A stretch of 64,000 bases of DNA from positions 1 through 64,000 of the forward strand of contig JAUCBJ010000916.1 in the NCBI GenBank assembly GCA_032718475.1, in the 5' to 3' direction. The stretch comes from Nemertoderma westbladi (taxonomy: Eukaryota > Xenacoelomorpha > Nemertodermatida > Nemertodermatidae). Under the pieces are notes generated by a model, which did not search any database, was not told where the DNA came from, and worked only from the letters and a program-made list of their open reading frames with translations. Positions within the stretch are counted from its first letter, which is position 1. Every line of letters starts with the position of its first letter. Position numbers and translations under genes: made by a program. Positions 1 through 17,453 of this stretch are shown in pieces.

Positions 1-3000
1 TAAATTACATATAAATCACATACAGTGGATATAAATTATATATAGTAGATTTAAATTACATATAAATCACATACAGTGGATATAAATTATATATAGTAGA
101 TTTAAATTACATATAAATTACATACAGTAGATATAAATTACATACAGTAGATATAAATTACATATAGTAGATATAAATTACATATAAATCACATACAGTA
201 GATATAAATTATATATAAATCACATACAGTAGATATAAATTACATACAGTAGATTTAAATTACATATAAATCACATACAGTGGATATAAATTATATATAG
301 TAGATTTAAATTACATATAAATTACATACAGTAGATATAAATTACATATAGTAGATATAAATTACATATAAATCACATACAGTAGATATAAATTATATAT
401 AAATCACATACAGTAGATATAAATTACATACAGTAGATTTAAATTACATATAAATCACATACAGTAGATATAAATTATATATAAATCACATACAGTAGAT
501 ATAAATTATATACAGTAGATTTAAATTACATATAAATCACATACAGTGGATATAAATTATATACAGTAGATTTAAATTACATATAAATCACATACAGTGG
601 ATATAAATTATATATAGTAGATTTAAAATACATATAAATTACATACAGTAGATTTAAATTACATATAAATCACATACAGTGGATATAAATTATATACAGT
701 AGATTTAAATTACATATAAATCATATACAGTAGATATAAATTACATATAAATCACATACAGTGGATATAAATTATATACAGTAGATTTAAATTACATATA
801 AATCCCATACAGTGGATATAAATTATATATAGTAGATTTAAATTACATATAAATTACATACAGTAGATTTAAATTACATATAAATCACATACAGTGGATA
901 TAAATTATATACAGTAGATTTAAATTACATATAAATCACATACAGTGGATATAAATTATATATAGTAGATTTAAATTACATATAAATCACATACAGTGGA
1001 TATAAATTATATACAGTAGATATAAATTATATATAAATCACATACAGTGGATATAAATTATATACAGTAGATTTAAATTACATATAAATCACATACAGTG
1101 GATATAAATTATATATAGTAGATTTAAATTACATATAAATCACATACAGTGGATATAAATTATATATAGTAGATTTAAATTACATATAAATTACATACAG
1201 TAGATATAAATTACATATAGTAGATATAAATTACATATAAATCACATACAGTGGATATAAATTACATATAAATCACATACAGTGGATATAAATTATATAT
1301 AGTAGATTTAAATTACATATAAATCACATACAGTGGATATAAATTATATATAGTAGATTTAAATTACATATAAATCACATACAGTGGATATAAATTATAT
1401 ATAGTAGATTTAAATTACATATAAATTACATACAGTAGATTTAAATTACATATAAATTACATACAGTAGATATAAATTACATACAGTAGATATAAATTAC
1501 ATATAGTAGATATAAAATACATATAAATCACATACAGTAGATATAAATTATATATAAATCACATACAGTAGATATAAATTACATACAGTAGATTTAAATT
1601 ACATATAAATCATATACAGTGGATATAAATTATATACAGTAGATTTAAATTACATATAAATCACATACAGTGGATATAAATTATATATAGTAGATTTAAA
1701 TTACATATAAATTACATACAGTAGATTTAAATTACATATAAATCACATACAGTGGATATAAATTATATACAGTAGATTTAAATTACATATAAATCATATA
1801 CAGTAGATATAAATTACATATAAATCACATACAGTGGATATAAATAATATACAGTAGATTTAAATTACATATAAATCACATACAGTGGATATAAATTATA
1901 TATAGTAGATTTAAATTACATATAAATCACATACAGTGGATATAAATTATATATAGTAGATTTAAATTACATATAAATTACATACAGTAGATATAAATTA
2001 TATACAGTAGATATAAATTACATATAGTAGATATAAATTACATATAAATCACATACAGTGGATATAAATTACATATAAATCACATACAGTGGATATAAAT
2101 TATATACAGTAGATTTAAATTACATATAAATCACATACAGTGGATATAAATTATATATAGTAGATTTAAATTACATATAAATCACATACAGTGGATATAA
2201 ATTATATATAGTAGATTTAAATTACATATAAATTACATACAGTAGATATAAATTAAATACAGTAGATATAAATTACATATAGTAGATATAAATTACATAT
2301 AAATCACATACAGTAGATATAAATTATATATAAATCATATACAGTAGATATAAATTACATACAGTAGATTTAAATTACATATAAATCACATTCAGTGGAT
2401 ATAAATTATATACAGTAGATTTAAATTACATATAAATCACATACAGTGGATATAAATTATATACAGTAGATTTAAATTACATATAAATTACATACAGCAG
2501 ATATAAATTACATATAAATCACATACAGTAGATATAAATTACATATAAATCACATACAGTGGATATAAATTATATATAGTAGATTTAAATTACATATAAA
2601 TCACATACAGTGGATATAACTTACATATAAATCACATACAGTGGATATAAATTATATACAGTAGATTTAAATTACATATAAATCATATACAGTAGATATA
2701 AATTACATATAAATCACATACAGTGGATATAAATTATATACAGTAGATTTAAATTACATATAAATCCCATACAGTGGATATAAATTATATATAGTAGATT
2801 TAAATTACATATAAATTACATACAGTAGATTTAAATTACATATAAATCACATACAGTGGATATAAATTATATACAGTAGATTTAAATTACATATAAATCA
2901 CATACAGTGGATATAAATTATATATAGTAGATTTAAATTACATATAAATCACATACAGTGGATATAAATTATATACAGTAGATATAAATTATATATAAAT

Positions 3001-6000
3001 CACATACAGTGGATATAAATTATATACAGTAGATTTAAATTACATATAAATCACATACAGTGGATATAAATTATATATAGTAGATTTAAATTACATATAA
3101 ATCATATACAGTGGATATAAATTATATATAGTAGATTTAAATTACATATAAATTACATACAGTAGATATAAATTACATATAGTAGATATAAATTACATAT
3201 AAATCACATACAGTGGATATAAATTACATATAAATCACATACAGTGGATATAAATTATATACAGTAGTTTTAAATTACATATAAATCACATACAGTGGAT
3301 ATAAATTATATATAGTAGATTTAAATTACATATAAATCACATACAGTGGATATAAATTATATATAGTAGATTTAAATTACATATAAATTACATACAGTAG
3401 ATATAAATTACATACAGTAGATATAAATTACATATAGTAGATAAAAATACATATAAATCACATACAGTAGATATAAATTATATATAAATCACATACAGTA
3501 TATATAAATTACATACAGTAGATTTAAATTACATATAAATCACATACAGTGGATATAAATTATATACAGTAGATTTAAATTACATATAAATCACATACAG
3601 TGGATATAAATTATATATAGTAGATTTAAATTACATATAAATTACATACAGTGGATATAAATTATATACAGTAGATTTAAATTACATATAAATCACATAC
3701 AGTGGATATAAATTATATACAGTAGATTTAAATTACATATAAATCATATACAGTAGATATAAATTACATATAAATCACATACAGTGGATATAAATTATAT
3801 ATAGTAGATTTAAATTACATATAAATCACATACAGTGGATATAAATTATATATAGTAGATTTAAATTACATATAAATCACATACAGTGGATATAAATTAT
3901 ATATAGTAGATTTAAATTATATATAAATCACATACAGTGGATATAAATTATATATAATAGATTTAAATTACATATAAATTACATACAGTAAATTTAAATT
4001 ACATATAAATTACATACAGTAGATATAAATTACATACAGTAGATATAAATTACATATAGTAGATATAAAATACATATAAATCACATACAGTAGATATAAA
4101 TTATATATAAATCACATACAGTAGATATAAATTACATACAGTAGATTTAAATTACATATAAATCATATACAGTGGATATAAATTATATACAGTAGATTTA
4201 AATTACATATAAATCACATACAGTGGATATAAATTATATATAGTAGATTTAAATTACATATAAATTACATACAGTAGATTTAAATTACATATAAATCACA
4301 TACAGTGGATATAAATTATATACAGTAGATTTAAATTACATATAAATCATATACAGTAGATATAAATTACATATAAATCACATACAGTGGATATAAATAA
4401 TATACAGTAGATTTAAATTACATATAAATCACATACAGTGGATATAAATTATATATAGTAGATTTAAATTACATATAAATCACATACAGTGGATATAAAT
4501 TATATATAGTAGATTTAAATTACATATAAATTACATACAGTAGATATAAATTACATACAGTAGATATAAATTACATATAGTAGATATAAATTACATATAA
4601 ATCACATACAGTGGATATAAATTACATATAAATCACATACAGTGGATATAAATTATATACAGTAGATTTAAATTACATATAAATCACATACAGTGGATAT
4701 AAATTATATATAGTAGATTTAAATTACATATAAATCACATACAGTGGATATAAATTATATATAGTAGATTTAAATTACATATAAATTACATACAGTAGAT
4801 ATAAATTACATACAGTAGATATAAATTACATATAGTAGATATAAATTACATATAAATCACATACAGTAGATATAAATTATATATAAATCACATACAGTAG
4901 ATATAAATTACATACAGTAGATTTAAATTACATATAAATCACATACAGTGGATATAAATTATATATAGTAGATTTAAATTACATATAAATTACATACAGT
5001 AGATATAAATTACATATAGTAGATATAAATTACATATAAATCACATACAGTAGATATAAATTATATATAAATCACATACAGTAGATATAAATTACATACA
5101 GTAGATTTAAATTACATATAAATCACATACAGTAGATATAAATTATATATAAATCACATACAGTAGATATAAATTATATACAGTAGATTTAAATTACATA
5201 TAAATCACATACAGTGGATATAAATTATATACAGTAGATTTAAATTACATATAAATCACATACAGTGGATATAAATTATATATAGTAGATTTAAAATACA
5301 TATAAATTACATACAGTAGATTTAAATTACATATAAATCACATACAGTGGATATAAATTATATACAGTAGATTTAAATTACATATAAATCATATACAGTA
5401 GATATAAATTACATATAAATCACATACAGTGGATATAAATTATATACAGTAGATTTAAATTACATATAAATCCCATACAGTGGATATAAATTATATATAG
5501 TAGATTTAAATTACATATAAATTACATACAGTAGATTTAAATTACATATAAATCACATACAGTGGATATAAATTATATACAGTAGATTTAAATTACATAT
5601 AAATCACATACAGTGGATATAAATTATATATAGTAGATTTAAATTACATATAAATCACATACAGTGGATATAAATTATATACAGTAGATATAAATTATAT
5701 ATAAATCACATACAGTGGATATAAATTATATACAGTAGATTTAAATTACATATAAATCACATACAGTGGATATAAATTATATATAGTAGATTTAAATTAC
5801 ATATAAATCACATACAGTGGATATAAATTATATATAGTAGATTTAAATTACATATAAATTACATACAGTAGATATAAATTACATATAGTAGATATAAATT
5901 ACATATAAATCACATACAGTGGATATAAATTACATATAAATCACATACAGTGGATATAAATTATATATAGTAGATTTAAATTACATATAAATCACATACA

Positions 6001-9000
6001 GTGGATATAAATTATATATAGTAGATTTAAATTACATATAAATCACATACAGTGGATATAAATTATATATAGTAGATTTAAATTACATATAAATTACATA
6101 CAGTAGATTTAAATTACATATAAATTACATACAGTAGATATAAATTACATACAGTAGATATAAATTACATATAGTAGATATAAAATACATATAAATCACA
6201 TACAGTAGATATAAATTATATATAAATCACATACAGTAGATATAAATTACATACAGTAGATTTAAATTACATATAAATCATATACAGTGGATATAAATTA
6301 TATACAGTAGATTTAAATTACATATAAATCACATACAGTGGATATAAATTATATATAGTAGATTTAAATTACATATAAATTACATACAGTAGATTTAAAT
6401 TACATATAAATCACATACAGTGGATATAAATTATATACAGTAGATTTAAATTACATATAAATCATATACAGTAGATATAAATTACATATAAATCACATAC
6501 AGTGGATATAAATAATATACAGTAGATTTAAATTACATATATATCACATACAGTGGATATAAATTATATATAGTAGATTTAAATTACATATAAATCACAT
6601 ACAGTGGATATAAATTATATATAGTAGATTTAAATTACATATAAATTACATACAGTAGATATAAATTATATACAGTAGATATAAATTACATATAGTAGAT
6701 ATAAATTACATATAAATCACATACAGTGGATATAAATTACATATAAATCACATACAGTGGATATAAATTATATACAGTAGATTTAAATTACATATAAATC
6801 ACATACAGTGGATATAAATTATATATAGTAGATTTAAATTACATATAAATCACATACAGTGGATATAAATTATATATAGTAGATTTAAATTACATATAAA
6901 TTACATACAGTAGATATAAATTAAATACAGTAGATATAAATTACATATAGTAGATATAAATTACATATAAATCACATACAGTAGATATAAATTATATATA
7001 AATCATATACAGTAGATATAAATTACATACAGTAGATTTAAATTACATATAAATCACATTCAGTGGATATAAATTATATACAGTAGATTTAAATTACATA
7101 TAAATCACATACAGTGGATATAAATTATATACAGTAGATTTAAATTACATATAAATTACATACAGCAGATATAAATTACATATAAATCACATACAGTAGA
7201 TATAAATTACATATAAATCACATACAGTGGATATAAATTATATATAGTAGATTTAAATTACATATAAATCACATACAGTGGATATAACTTACATATAAAT
7301 CACATACAGTGGATATAAATTATATACAGTAGATTTAAATTACATATAAATCATATACAGTAGATATAAATTACATATAAATCACATACAGTGGATATAA
7401 ATTATATACAGTAGATTTAAATTACATATAAATCCCATACAGTGGATATAAATTATATATAGTAGATTTAAATTACATATAAATTACATACAGTAGATTT
7501 AAATTACATATAAATCACATACAGTGGATATAAATTATATACAGTAGATTTAAATTACATATAAATCACATACAGTGGATATAAATTATATATAGTAGAT
7601 TTAAATTACATATAAATCACATACAGTGGATATAAATTATATACAGTAGATATAAATTATATATAAATCACATACAGTGGATATAAATTATATACAGTAG
7701 ATTTAAATTACATATAAATCACATACAGTGGATATAAATTATATATAGTAGATATAAATTACATATAAATCACATACAGTGGATATAAATTACATATAAA
7801 TCACATACAGTGGATATAAATTATATACAGTAGTTTTAAATTACATATAAATCACATACAGTGGATATAAATTATATATAGTAGATTTAAATTACATATA
7901 AATCACATACAGTGGATATAAATTATATATAGTAGATTTAAATTACATATAAATTACATACAGTAGATATAAATTACATACAGTAGATATAAATTACATA
8001 TAGTAGATAAAAATACATATAAATCACATACAGTAGATATAAATTATATATAAATCACATACAGTATATATAAATTACATACAGTAGATTTAAATTACAT
8101 ATAAATCACATACAGTGGATATAAATTATATACAGTAGATTTAAATTACATATAAATCACATACAGTGGATATAAATTATATATAGTAGATTTAAATTAC
8201 ATATAAATTACATACAGTGGATATAAATTATATACAGTAGATTTAAATTACATATAAATCACATACAGTGGATATAAATTATATACAGTAGATTTAAATT
8301 ACATATAAATCATATACAGTAGATATAAATTACATATAAATCACATACAGTGGATATAAATTATATATAGTAGATTTAAATTACATATAAATCACATACA
8401 GTGGATATAAATTATATATAGTAGATTTAAATTACATATAAATCACATACAGTGGATATAAATTATATATAGTAGATTTAAATTACATATAAATCACATA
8501 CAGTGGATATAAATTATATATAATAGATTTAAATTACATATAAATTACATACAGTAAATTTAAATTACATATAAATTACATACAGTAGATATAAATTACA
8601 TACAGTAGATATAAATTACATATAGTAGATATAAAATACATATAAATCACATACAGTAGATATAAATTATATATAAATCACATACAGTAGATATAAATTA
8701 CATACAGTAGATTTAAATTACATATAAATCATATACAGTGGATATAAATTATATACAGTAGATTTAAATTACATATAAATCACATACAGTGGATATAAAT
8801 TATATATAGTAGATTTAAATTACATATAAATTACATACAGTAGATTTAAATTACATATAAATCACATACAGTGGATATAAATTATATACAGTAGATTTAA
8901 ATTACATATAAATCATATACAGTAGATATAAATTACATATAAATCACATACAGTGGATATAAATAATATACAGTAGATTTAAATTACATATAAATCACAT

Positions 9001-12000
9001 ACAGTGGATATAAATTATATATAGTAGATTTAAATTACATATAAATCACATACAGTGGATATAAATTATATATAGTAGATTTAAATTACATATAAATTAC
9101 ATACAGTAGATATAAATTACATACAGTAGATATAAATTACATATAGTAGATATAAATTACATATAAATCACATACAGTGGATATAAATTACATATAAATC
9201 ACATACAGTGGATATAAATTATATACAGTAGATTTAAATTACATATAAATCACATACAGTGGATATAAATTATATATAGTAGATTTAAATTACATATAAA
9301 TCACATACAGTGGATATAAATTATATATAGTAGATTTAAATTACATATAAATTACATACAGTAGATATAAATTACATACAGTAGATATAAATTACATATA
9401 GTAGATATAAATTACATATAAATCACATACAGTAGATATAAATTATATATAAATCATATACAGTAGATATAAATTACATACAGTAGATTTAAATTACATA
9501 TAAATCACATTCAGTGGATATAAATTATATACAGTAGATTTAAATTACATATAAATCACATACAGTGGATATAAATTATATACAGTAGATTTAAATTACA
9601 TATAAATTACATACAGCAGATATAAATTACATATAAATCACATACAGTAGATATAAATTACATATAAATCACATACAGTGGATATAAATTATATATAGTA
9701 GATTTAAATTACATATAAATCACATACAGTGGATATAACTTACATATAAATCACATACAGTGGATATAAATTATATACAGTAGATTTAAATTACATATAA
9801 ATCATATACAGTAGATATAAATTACATATAAATCACATACAGTGGATATAAATTATATACAGTAGATTTAAATTACATATAAATCCCATACAGTGGATAT
9901 AAATTATATATAGTAGATTTAAATTACATATAAATTACATACAGTAGATTTAAATTACATATAAATCACATACAGTGGATATAAATTATATACAGTAGAT
10001 TTAAATTACATATAAATCACATACAGTGGATATAAATTATATATAGTAGATTTAAATTACATATAAATCACATACAGTGGATATAAATTATATACAGTAG
10101 ATATAAATTATATATAAATCACATACAGTGGATATAAATTATATACAGTAGATTTAAATTACATATAAATCACATACAGTGGATATAAATTATATATAGT
10201 AGATTTAAATTACATATAAATCATATACAGTGGATATAAATTATATATAGTAGATTTAAATTACATATAAATTACATACAGTAGATATAAATTACATATA
10301 GTAGATATAAATTACATATAAATCACATACAGTGGATATAAATTACATATAAATCACATACAGTGGATATAAATTATATACAGTAGTTTTAAATTACATA
10401 TAAATCACATACAGTGGATATAAATTATATATAGTAGATTTAAATTACATATAAATCACATACAGTGGATATAAATTATATATAGTAGATTTAAATTACA
10501 TATAAATTACATACAGTAGATATAAATTACATACAGTAGATATAAATTACATATAGTAGATAAAAATACATATAAATCACATACAGTAGATATAAATTAT
10601 ATATAAATCACATACAGTATATATAAATTACATACAGTAGATTTAAATTACATATAAATCACATACAGTGGATATAAATTATATACAGTAGATTTAAATT
10701 ACATATAAATCACATACAGTGGATATAAATTATATATAGTAGATTTAAATTACATATAAATTACATACAGTGGATATAAATTATATACAGTAGATTTAAA
10801 TTACATATAAATCACATACAGTGGATATAAATTATATACAGTAGATTTAAATTACATATAAATCATATACAGTAGATATAAATTACATATAAATCACATA
10901 CAGTGGATATAAATTATATATAGTAGATTTAAATTACATATAAATCACATACAGTGGATATAAATTATATATAGTAGATTTAAATTACATATAAATTACA
11001 TACAGTAGATTTAAATTACATATAAATCACATACAGTGGATATAAATTATATACAGTAGATTTAAATTACATATAAATCACATACAGTGGATATAAATTA
11101 TATATAGTAGATTTAAATTACATATAAATCACATACAGTGGATATAAATTATATATAGTAGATTTAAATTACATATAAATTACATACAGTGGATTTAAAT
11201 TATATATAAATCACATACAGTGGATATAAATTATATACAGTAGATTTAAATTACATATAAATCATATACAGTAGATATAAATTACATATAAATCACATAC
11301 AGTGGATATAAATTATATACAGTAGATTTAAATTACATATAAATCACATACAGTAGATATAAATTACATATAAATCACATACAGTGGATATAAATTATAT
11401 ATAGTAGATTTAAATTACATATAAATCACATACAGTGGATATAAATTATATATAGTAGATTTAAATTACATATAAATTACATACAGTAGATTTAAATTAC
11501 ATATAAATCACATACAGTAGATATAAATTATATATAAATCACATACAGTGGATATAAATTATATACAGTAGATTTAAATTACATATAAATCACATACAGT
11601 GGATATAAATTATATATAGTAGATTTAAATTACATATAAATCACATACAGTGGATATAAATTATATACAGTAGATATAAATTATATATAAATCACATACA
11701 GTGGATATAAATTATATACAGTAGATTTAAATTACATATAAATCACAGACAGTGGATATAAATTATATATAGTAGATTTAAATTACATATAAATCACATA
11801 CAGTGGATATAAATTATATATAGTAGATTTAAATTACATATAAATTACATACAGTAGATATAAATTACATATAGTAGATATAAATTACATATAAATCACA
11901 TACAGTAGATTTAAATTACATATAAATCACATTCAGTGGATATAAATTATATACAGTAGATTTAAATTACATATAAATCACATACAGTGGATATAAATTA

Positions 12001-15000
12001 TATATAGTAGATTTAAATTACATATAAATCACATACAGTGGATATAACTTACATATAAATCACATACAGTGGATATAAATTATATACAGTAGATTTAAAT
12101 TACATATAAATCATATACAGTAGATATAAATTACATATAAATCCCATACAGTGGATATAAATTATATATAGTAGATTTAAATTACATATAAATTACATAC
12201 AGTAGATTTAAATTACATATAAATCACATACAGTGGATATAAATTATATACAGTAGATTTAAATTACATATAAATCACATACAGTGGATATAAATTATAT
12301 ATAGTAGATTTAAATTACATATAAATCACATACAGTGGATATAAATTATATACAGTAGATATAAATTATATATAAATCACATACAGTGGATATAAATTAT
12401 ATACAGTAGATTTAAATTACATATAAATCACATACAGTGGATATAAATTATATATAGTAGATTTAAATTATATATAAATCATATACAGTGGATATAAATT
12501 ATATATAGTAGATTTAAATTACATATAAATTACATACAGTAGATATAAATTACATATAGTAGATTTAAATTACATATAAATCACATACAGTGGATATAAA
12601 TTATATATAGTAGATTTAAATTACATATAAATTACATACAGTGGATTTAAATTACATATAAATCACATACAGTAGATATAAATTACATATAAATCACATA
12701 CAGTGGATATAAATTACATATAAATCACATACAGTGGATATAAATTATATATAGTAGATTTAAATTACATATAAATCACATACAGTGGATATAAATTATA
12801 TACAGTAGATTTAAATTACATATAAATCACATACAGTGGATATAAATTATATATAGTAGATTTAAATTACATATAAATTACATACAGTAGATATAAATTA
12901 CATATAAATCACATACAGCGGATATAAATTACATATAAATCACATACAGTGGATATAAATTATATATAGTAGATTTAAATTACATATAAATCACATACAG
13001 TGGATATAAATTATATACAGTAGATTTAAATTACATATAAATCACATACAGTGGATATAAATTATATATAGTAGATTTAAATTACATATAAATTACATAC
13101 AGTAGATTTAAATTACATATAAATCACATACAGTAGATATAAATTATATACAGTAGATTTAAATTACATATAAATCATATACAGTAGATATAAATTACAT
13201 ATAAATCATATACAGTGGATATAAATTATATACAGTAAATTTAAATTACATATAAATCACATACAGTGGATATAAATTATATATAGTAGATTTAAATTAC
13301 ATATAAATCACATACAGTGGATATAAATTATATACAGTAGATTTAAATTACATATAAATCACATACAGTGGATATAAATTATATATAGTAGATTTAAATT
13401 ACATATAAATCACATACAGTGGATATAAATTATATATAGTAGATTTAAATTACATATAAATTACATACAGTGGATATAAATCATATACAGTAGATATAAA
13501 TTACATATAAATCATATACAGTGGATATAAATTATATACAGTAGATTTAAATTACATATAAATCACATACAGTGGATATAAATTATATATAGTAGATTTA
13601 AATTACATATAAATCACATACAGTGGATATAAATTATATATAGTAGATTTAAATTACATATAAATCACATACAGTGGATATAAATTATATATAGTAGATT
13701 TAAATTACATATAAATTATATACAGTAGATTTAAATTACATATAAATCACATACAGTGGATATAAATTATATATAGTAGATTTAAATTACATATAAATCA
13801 CATACAGTGGATATAAATTATATATAGTAGATTTAAATTACATATAAATTACATACAGTGGATTTAAATTACATATAAATCACATACAGTGGATATAAAT
13901 TACATATAAATCACATACAGTAGATATAAATTACATACAGTAGATTTAAATTACATATAAATCACATACAGTGGATATAAATTATATATAGTAGATATAA
14001 ATTACATATAGTAGATATAAATTACATATAAATCACATACAGTAGATATAAATTATATATAGTAGATTTAAATTACATATAAATCACATACAGTGGATAT
14101 AAATTATATACAGTAGATTTAAATAACATATAAATCACATACAGTGGATATAAATTATATATAGTAGATATAAATTACATATAAATCACATACAGTGGAT
14201 ATAAATTACATATAAATCACATACAGTGGATATAAATCATATACAGTAGATATAAATTATATATAAATCACATACAGTAGATATAAATTACATACAGTAG
14301 ATTTAAATTACATATAAATCACATACAGTGGATATAAATTATATATAGTAGATATAAATTATATATAAATCACATACAGTAGATATAAATTACATACAGT
14401 AGATATAAATTACATATAGTAGATATAAATTACATATAAATCACATACAGTAGATATAAATTACATATAAATCACATACAGTGGATATAAATCATATACA
14501 GTAGATATAAATTATATATAAATCACATACAGTAGATATAAATTACATACAGTAGATTTAAATTACATATAAATCACATACAGTGGATATAAATTATATA
14601 CAGTAGATTTAAATTACATATAAATCACATACAGTGGATATAAATTATATACAGTAGATTTAAATTACATATAAATCACATACAGTAGATTTAAATTACA
14701 TATAAATCACATACAGTGGATATAAATTACATATAAATCACATACAGTGGATATAAATTACATATAGTAGATTTAAATTATATATAAATCATATACAGTG
14801 GATATAAATTATATATAGTAGATTTAAATTACATATAAATCACATACAGTAGATTTAAATTACATATAAATCACATACAGTGGATATAAATTATATACAA
14901 TAGATTTAAATTACATATAAATCACATACAGTAGATTTAAATTACATTTAAATCACATACAGTGGATATAAATTATATACAGTAGATTTAAATTACATAT

Positions 15001-16947
15001 AAATCACATACAGTAGATATGAATTACATATAAATCACATACAGTGGATATAAATCATATACAGTAGATATAAATTATATATAAATCACATACAGTAGAT
15101 ATAAATTACATACAGTAGATTTAAATTACATATAAATCACATACAGTGGATATAAATTATATACAGTAGATTTAAATTACATATAAATCACATACAGTGG
15201 ATATAAATTACATATAAATCACATACAGTGGATATAAATCATATACAGTAGATATAAATTATATATAAATCACATACAGTAGATATAAATTACATACAGT
15301 AGATTTAAATTACATATAAATCACATACAGTGGATATAAATTATATACAGTAGATTTAAATTACATATAAATCACATAGTGGATATAAATTATATACAAT
15401 AGATTTAAATTACATATAAATCACATACAGTAGATTTAAATTACATATAAATCACATACAGTGGATATAAATTATATACAGTAGATTTAAATTACATATA
15501 AATCACATACAGTAGATATAAATTACATATAAATCACATACAGTGGATATAAATTACATATAAATCACATACAGTGGATATAAATTATATACAGTAGATT
15601 TAAATTACATATAAATCACATACAGTAGATATAAATTACATATAAATTACATACAGAGGATATAAATTACATATAAATCACATGCAGTGGATATAAATTA
15701 CATACAGTAGATATAAATTACATATAAATCACATACAGTAGATATAAATTACATATAAATTACATACAGTAGATATAAATTACATATAAATCACATACAG
15801 TGGATATTAATTACATACAGTAGATTTAAATTACATATAAATCACATACAGTAGATATAAATTACATACAGTAGATATAAATTACATACAGTAGATATAA
15901 ATTACATATAATTCTCATACAGTGAATATAAATTACATATAAATCACATACAATAGATATAAATTACACATAAATCACATACAGTGGATATAAATTACAT
16001 ACAGTAGATATAAATTACATACAGTAGATATAAATTACATATAAATCACATAAAGTAGATATAAAGTACTTATAAATCACATACAGTGGATATAAATTGC
16101 ATACAGTAGATATAAATTACATATAAATCACATACAGTGGATATAAATTACATATAAATCACATACAGTAGATATAAATCACATACAGTAGATATAAATT
16201 ACATATAAACCACATACAGTGGATATAAATTACATAAAAATTACATACAGTAGATATAAATTACATATAAATCACATACTGTGGATATAAATTACATATA
16301 AATCACATACAGTAGATATAAATCACATACAGTAGATATAAATTATATACAGTAGATATAAATTACATATAAATCACATACAGTGGATATAAATTACATA
16401 TAAATAACATACAGTAGATATAAATTATATATAAATCACATACAGTGGATATAAATTACATATAAATCACATATGGTGGATATAAATTACATACAGTAGA
16501 TATAAATTACATATAAATCACATACAGTGGATATAAATTACATATAAATCACATACAGTAGATATAAATCACATACAGTAGATATAAATTACATATAAAT
16601 CATATACAGTGGATATAACTTACATATAAATCACATACAGTAGATATAAATCACATACAGTAGATATAAATCACATACAGTAGATATAAATTACATATAA
16701 ATCACATACAGTGGATATAAATTACATATAAATTACATACAGTAGATATAAATTACATATAAATCACATACAGTGGATATAAATTAAATATAAATCACAT
16801 ACAGTGGATAAAAATTACATATAAATCAAATACAGTGGATATAAATTACATACAGTGAATATAAATTACATACAGTAGATATAAATCACATACAGTGGAT
16901 ATAAATTACATATAAATCACATACAGTAGATATAAATCACATACAAT
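1..16947. repeat. AT-rich 51-bp satellite array
   Basis: About 17 kb of tandem repeats with a basic period of 51 bp (for example CAGTGGAT at 23 and again at 74). Each unit joins two related half-units, one holding ATAAATCACATACAGTGG and one holding TTATATATAGTAGATTT. Shorter variants interleave the half-units differently, and divergence rises near the right end (after about 15.6 kb). Rare variants recur at kilobase distances, showing higher-order duplication. No reading frame or gene is visible inside. The array extends left out of the window and ends abruptly against an exon-like segment at 16948. Confidence 0.97.
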
Positions 16948-17127
16948 CTCCCCCGGCGCAACAGGATTGGATCGATTGCGCTGTCGACCATATAGCCACG
17001 GAATTGACAATGGCTCACTGAGCAACTCACTGGCCTCACGGATAATAGCACCAAATCCAATTGGGCGAGGACCCGGTAACTCCGCTGTTTCTCTAAATAG
17101 CTGTAGTTGCTTTACAACATCGTCAAC
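16948..17127 (-). pseudogene. C-terminal exon copy 1 of a DUF4371/hAT-like (ZMYM1-like) gene
   Basis: On the minus strand a splice-acceptor-like TTCTAG (at 17128-17133) precedes an open frame of about 60 codons that starts VDDVVKQLQLFRETAELPG and ends with GRQRNRSNPVAPGE. The G-R-Q-x-x-R-x-N-x-x-A signature resembles the segment before the hAT C-terminal dimerisation region in ZMYM1/P52rIPK-like proteins, whose family members derive from hAT transposases. The frame then runs into the 51-bp satellite and stops, so the true 3' end of the gene is lost. Copy 1 and the copy at 20481-20660 keep the longer 3' part with the GRQ motif; the other four copies end at the codons for LSIP. The assignment rests on remembered family motifs, not a search. 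Confidence 0.6.
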
Positions 17128-17258
17128 CTAGAATAATATATTTATATTTTATTCCAAAATTGTAACATTACTCAACGCCATTACTATTAACAGCGAGTTG
17201 TTATTTACTACTTTACAACTTTAGTAGAAGCATTTTAAATGTAATTTATATATAGCAG

Positions 17259-17388
17259 CGGAATTCACAATGGTTCACTGAGCAACTCACTGGCCTCACG
17301 GATAATAGCACCAAATCCAATTGGAAGAGGACCCGGTAACTCCCGCTGTTTCTCTAAATAGCTGTAGTTGCTTTACAACATCGTCAAC
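17259..17388 (-). pseudogene. C-terminal exon copy 2 (frameshifted)
   Basis: Same exon as at 16948-17127, but shortened at its 3' side, where it joins a spacer instead of the GRQ-encoding segment. An extra C in the run at about 17341-17344 (CTCCCGC where other copies read CTCCGC) shifts the frame and brings a stop within about 20 codons. The spacer to copy 1 (17128-17258) is shared by the other copies, so this is a tandem exon-plus-intron duplicate. Confidence 0.6.
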
Positions 17389-17453
17389 CTAGAATAATAT
17401 AATATATTTTATTCCAAAATTGTAACATTACTCAACGCCGTTAGTATTAACAG

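Noticed and set aside
1-16947. CRISPR-like array
   Set aside because: Units are directly tandem without unique spacers and the setting is eukaryotic; it is a satellite.
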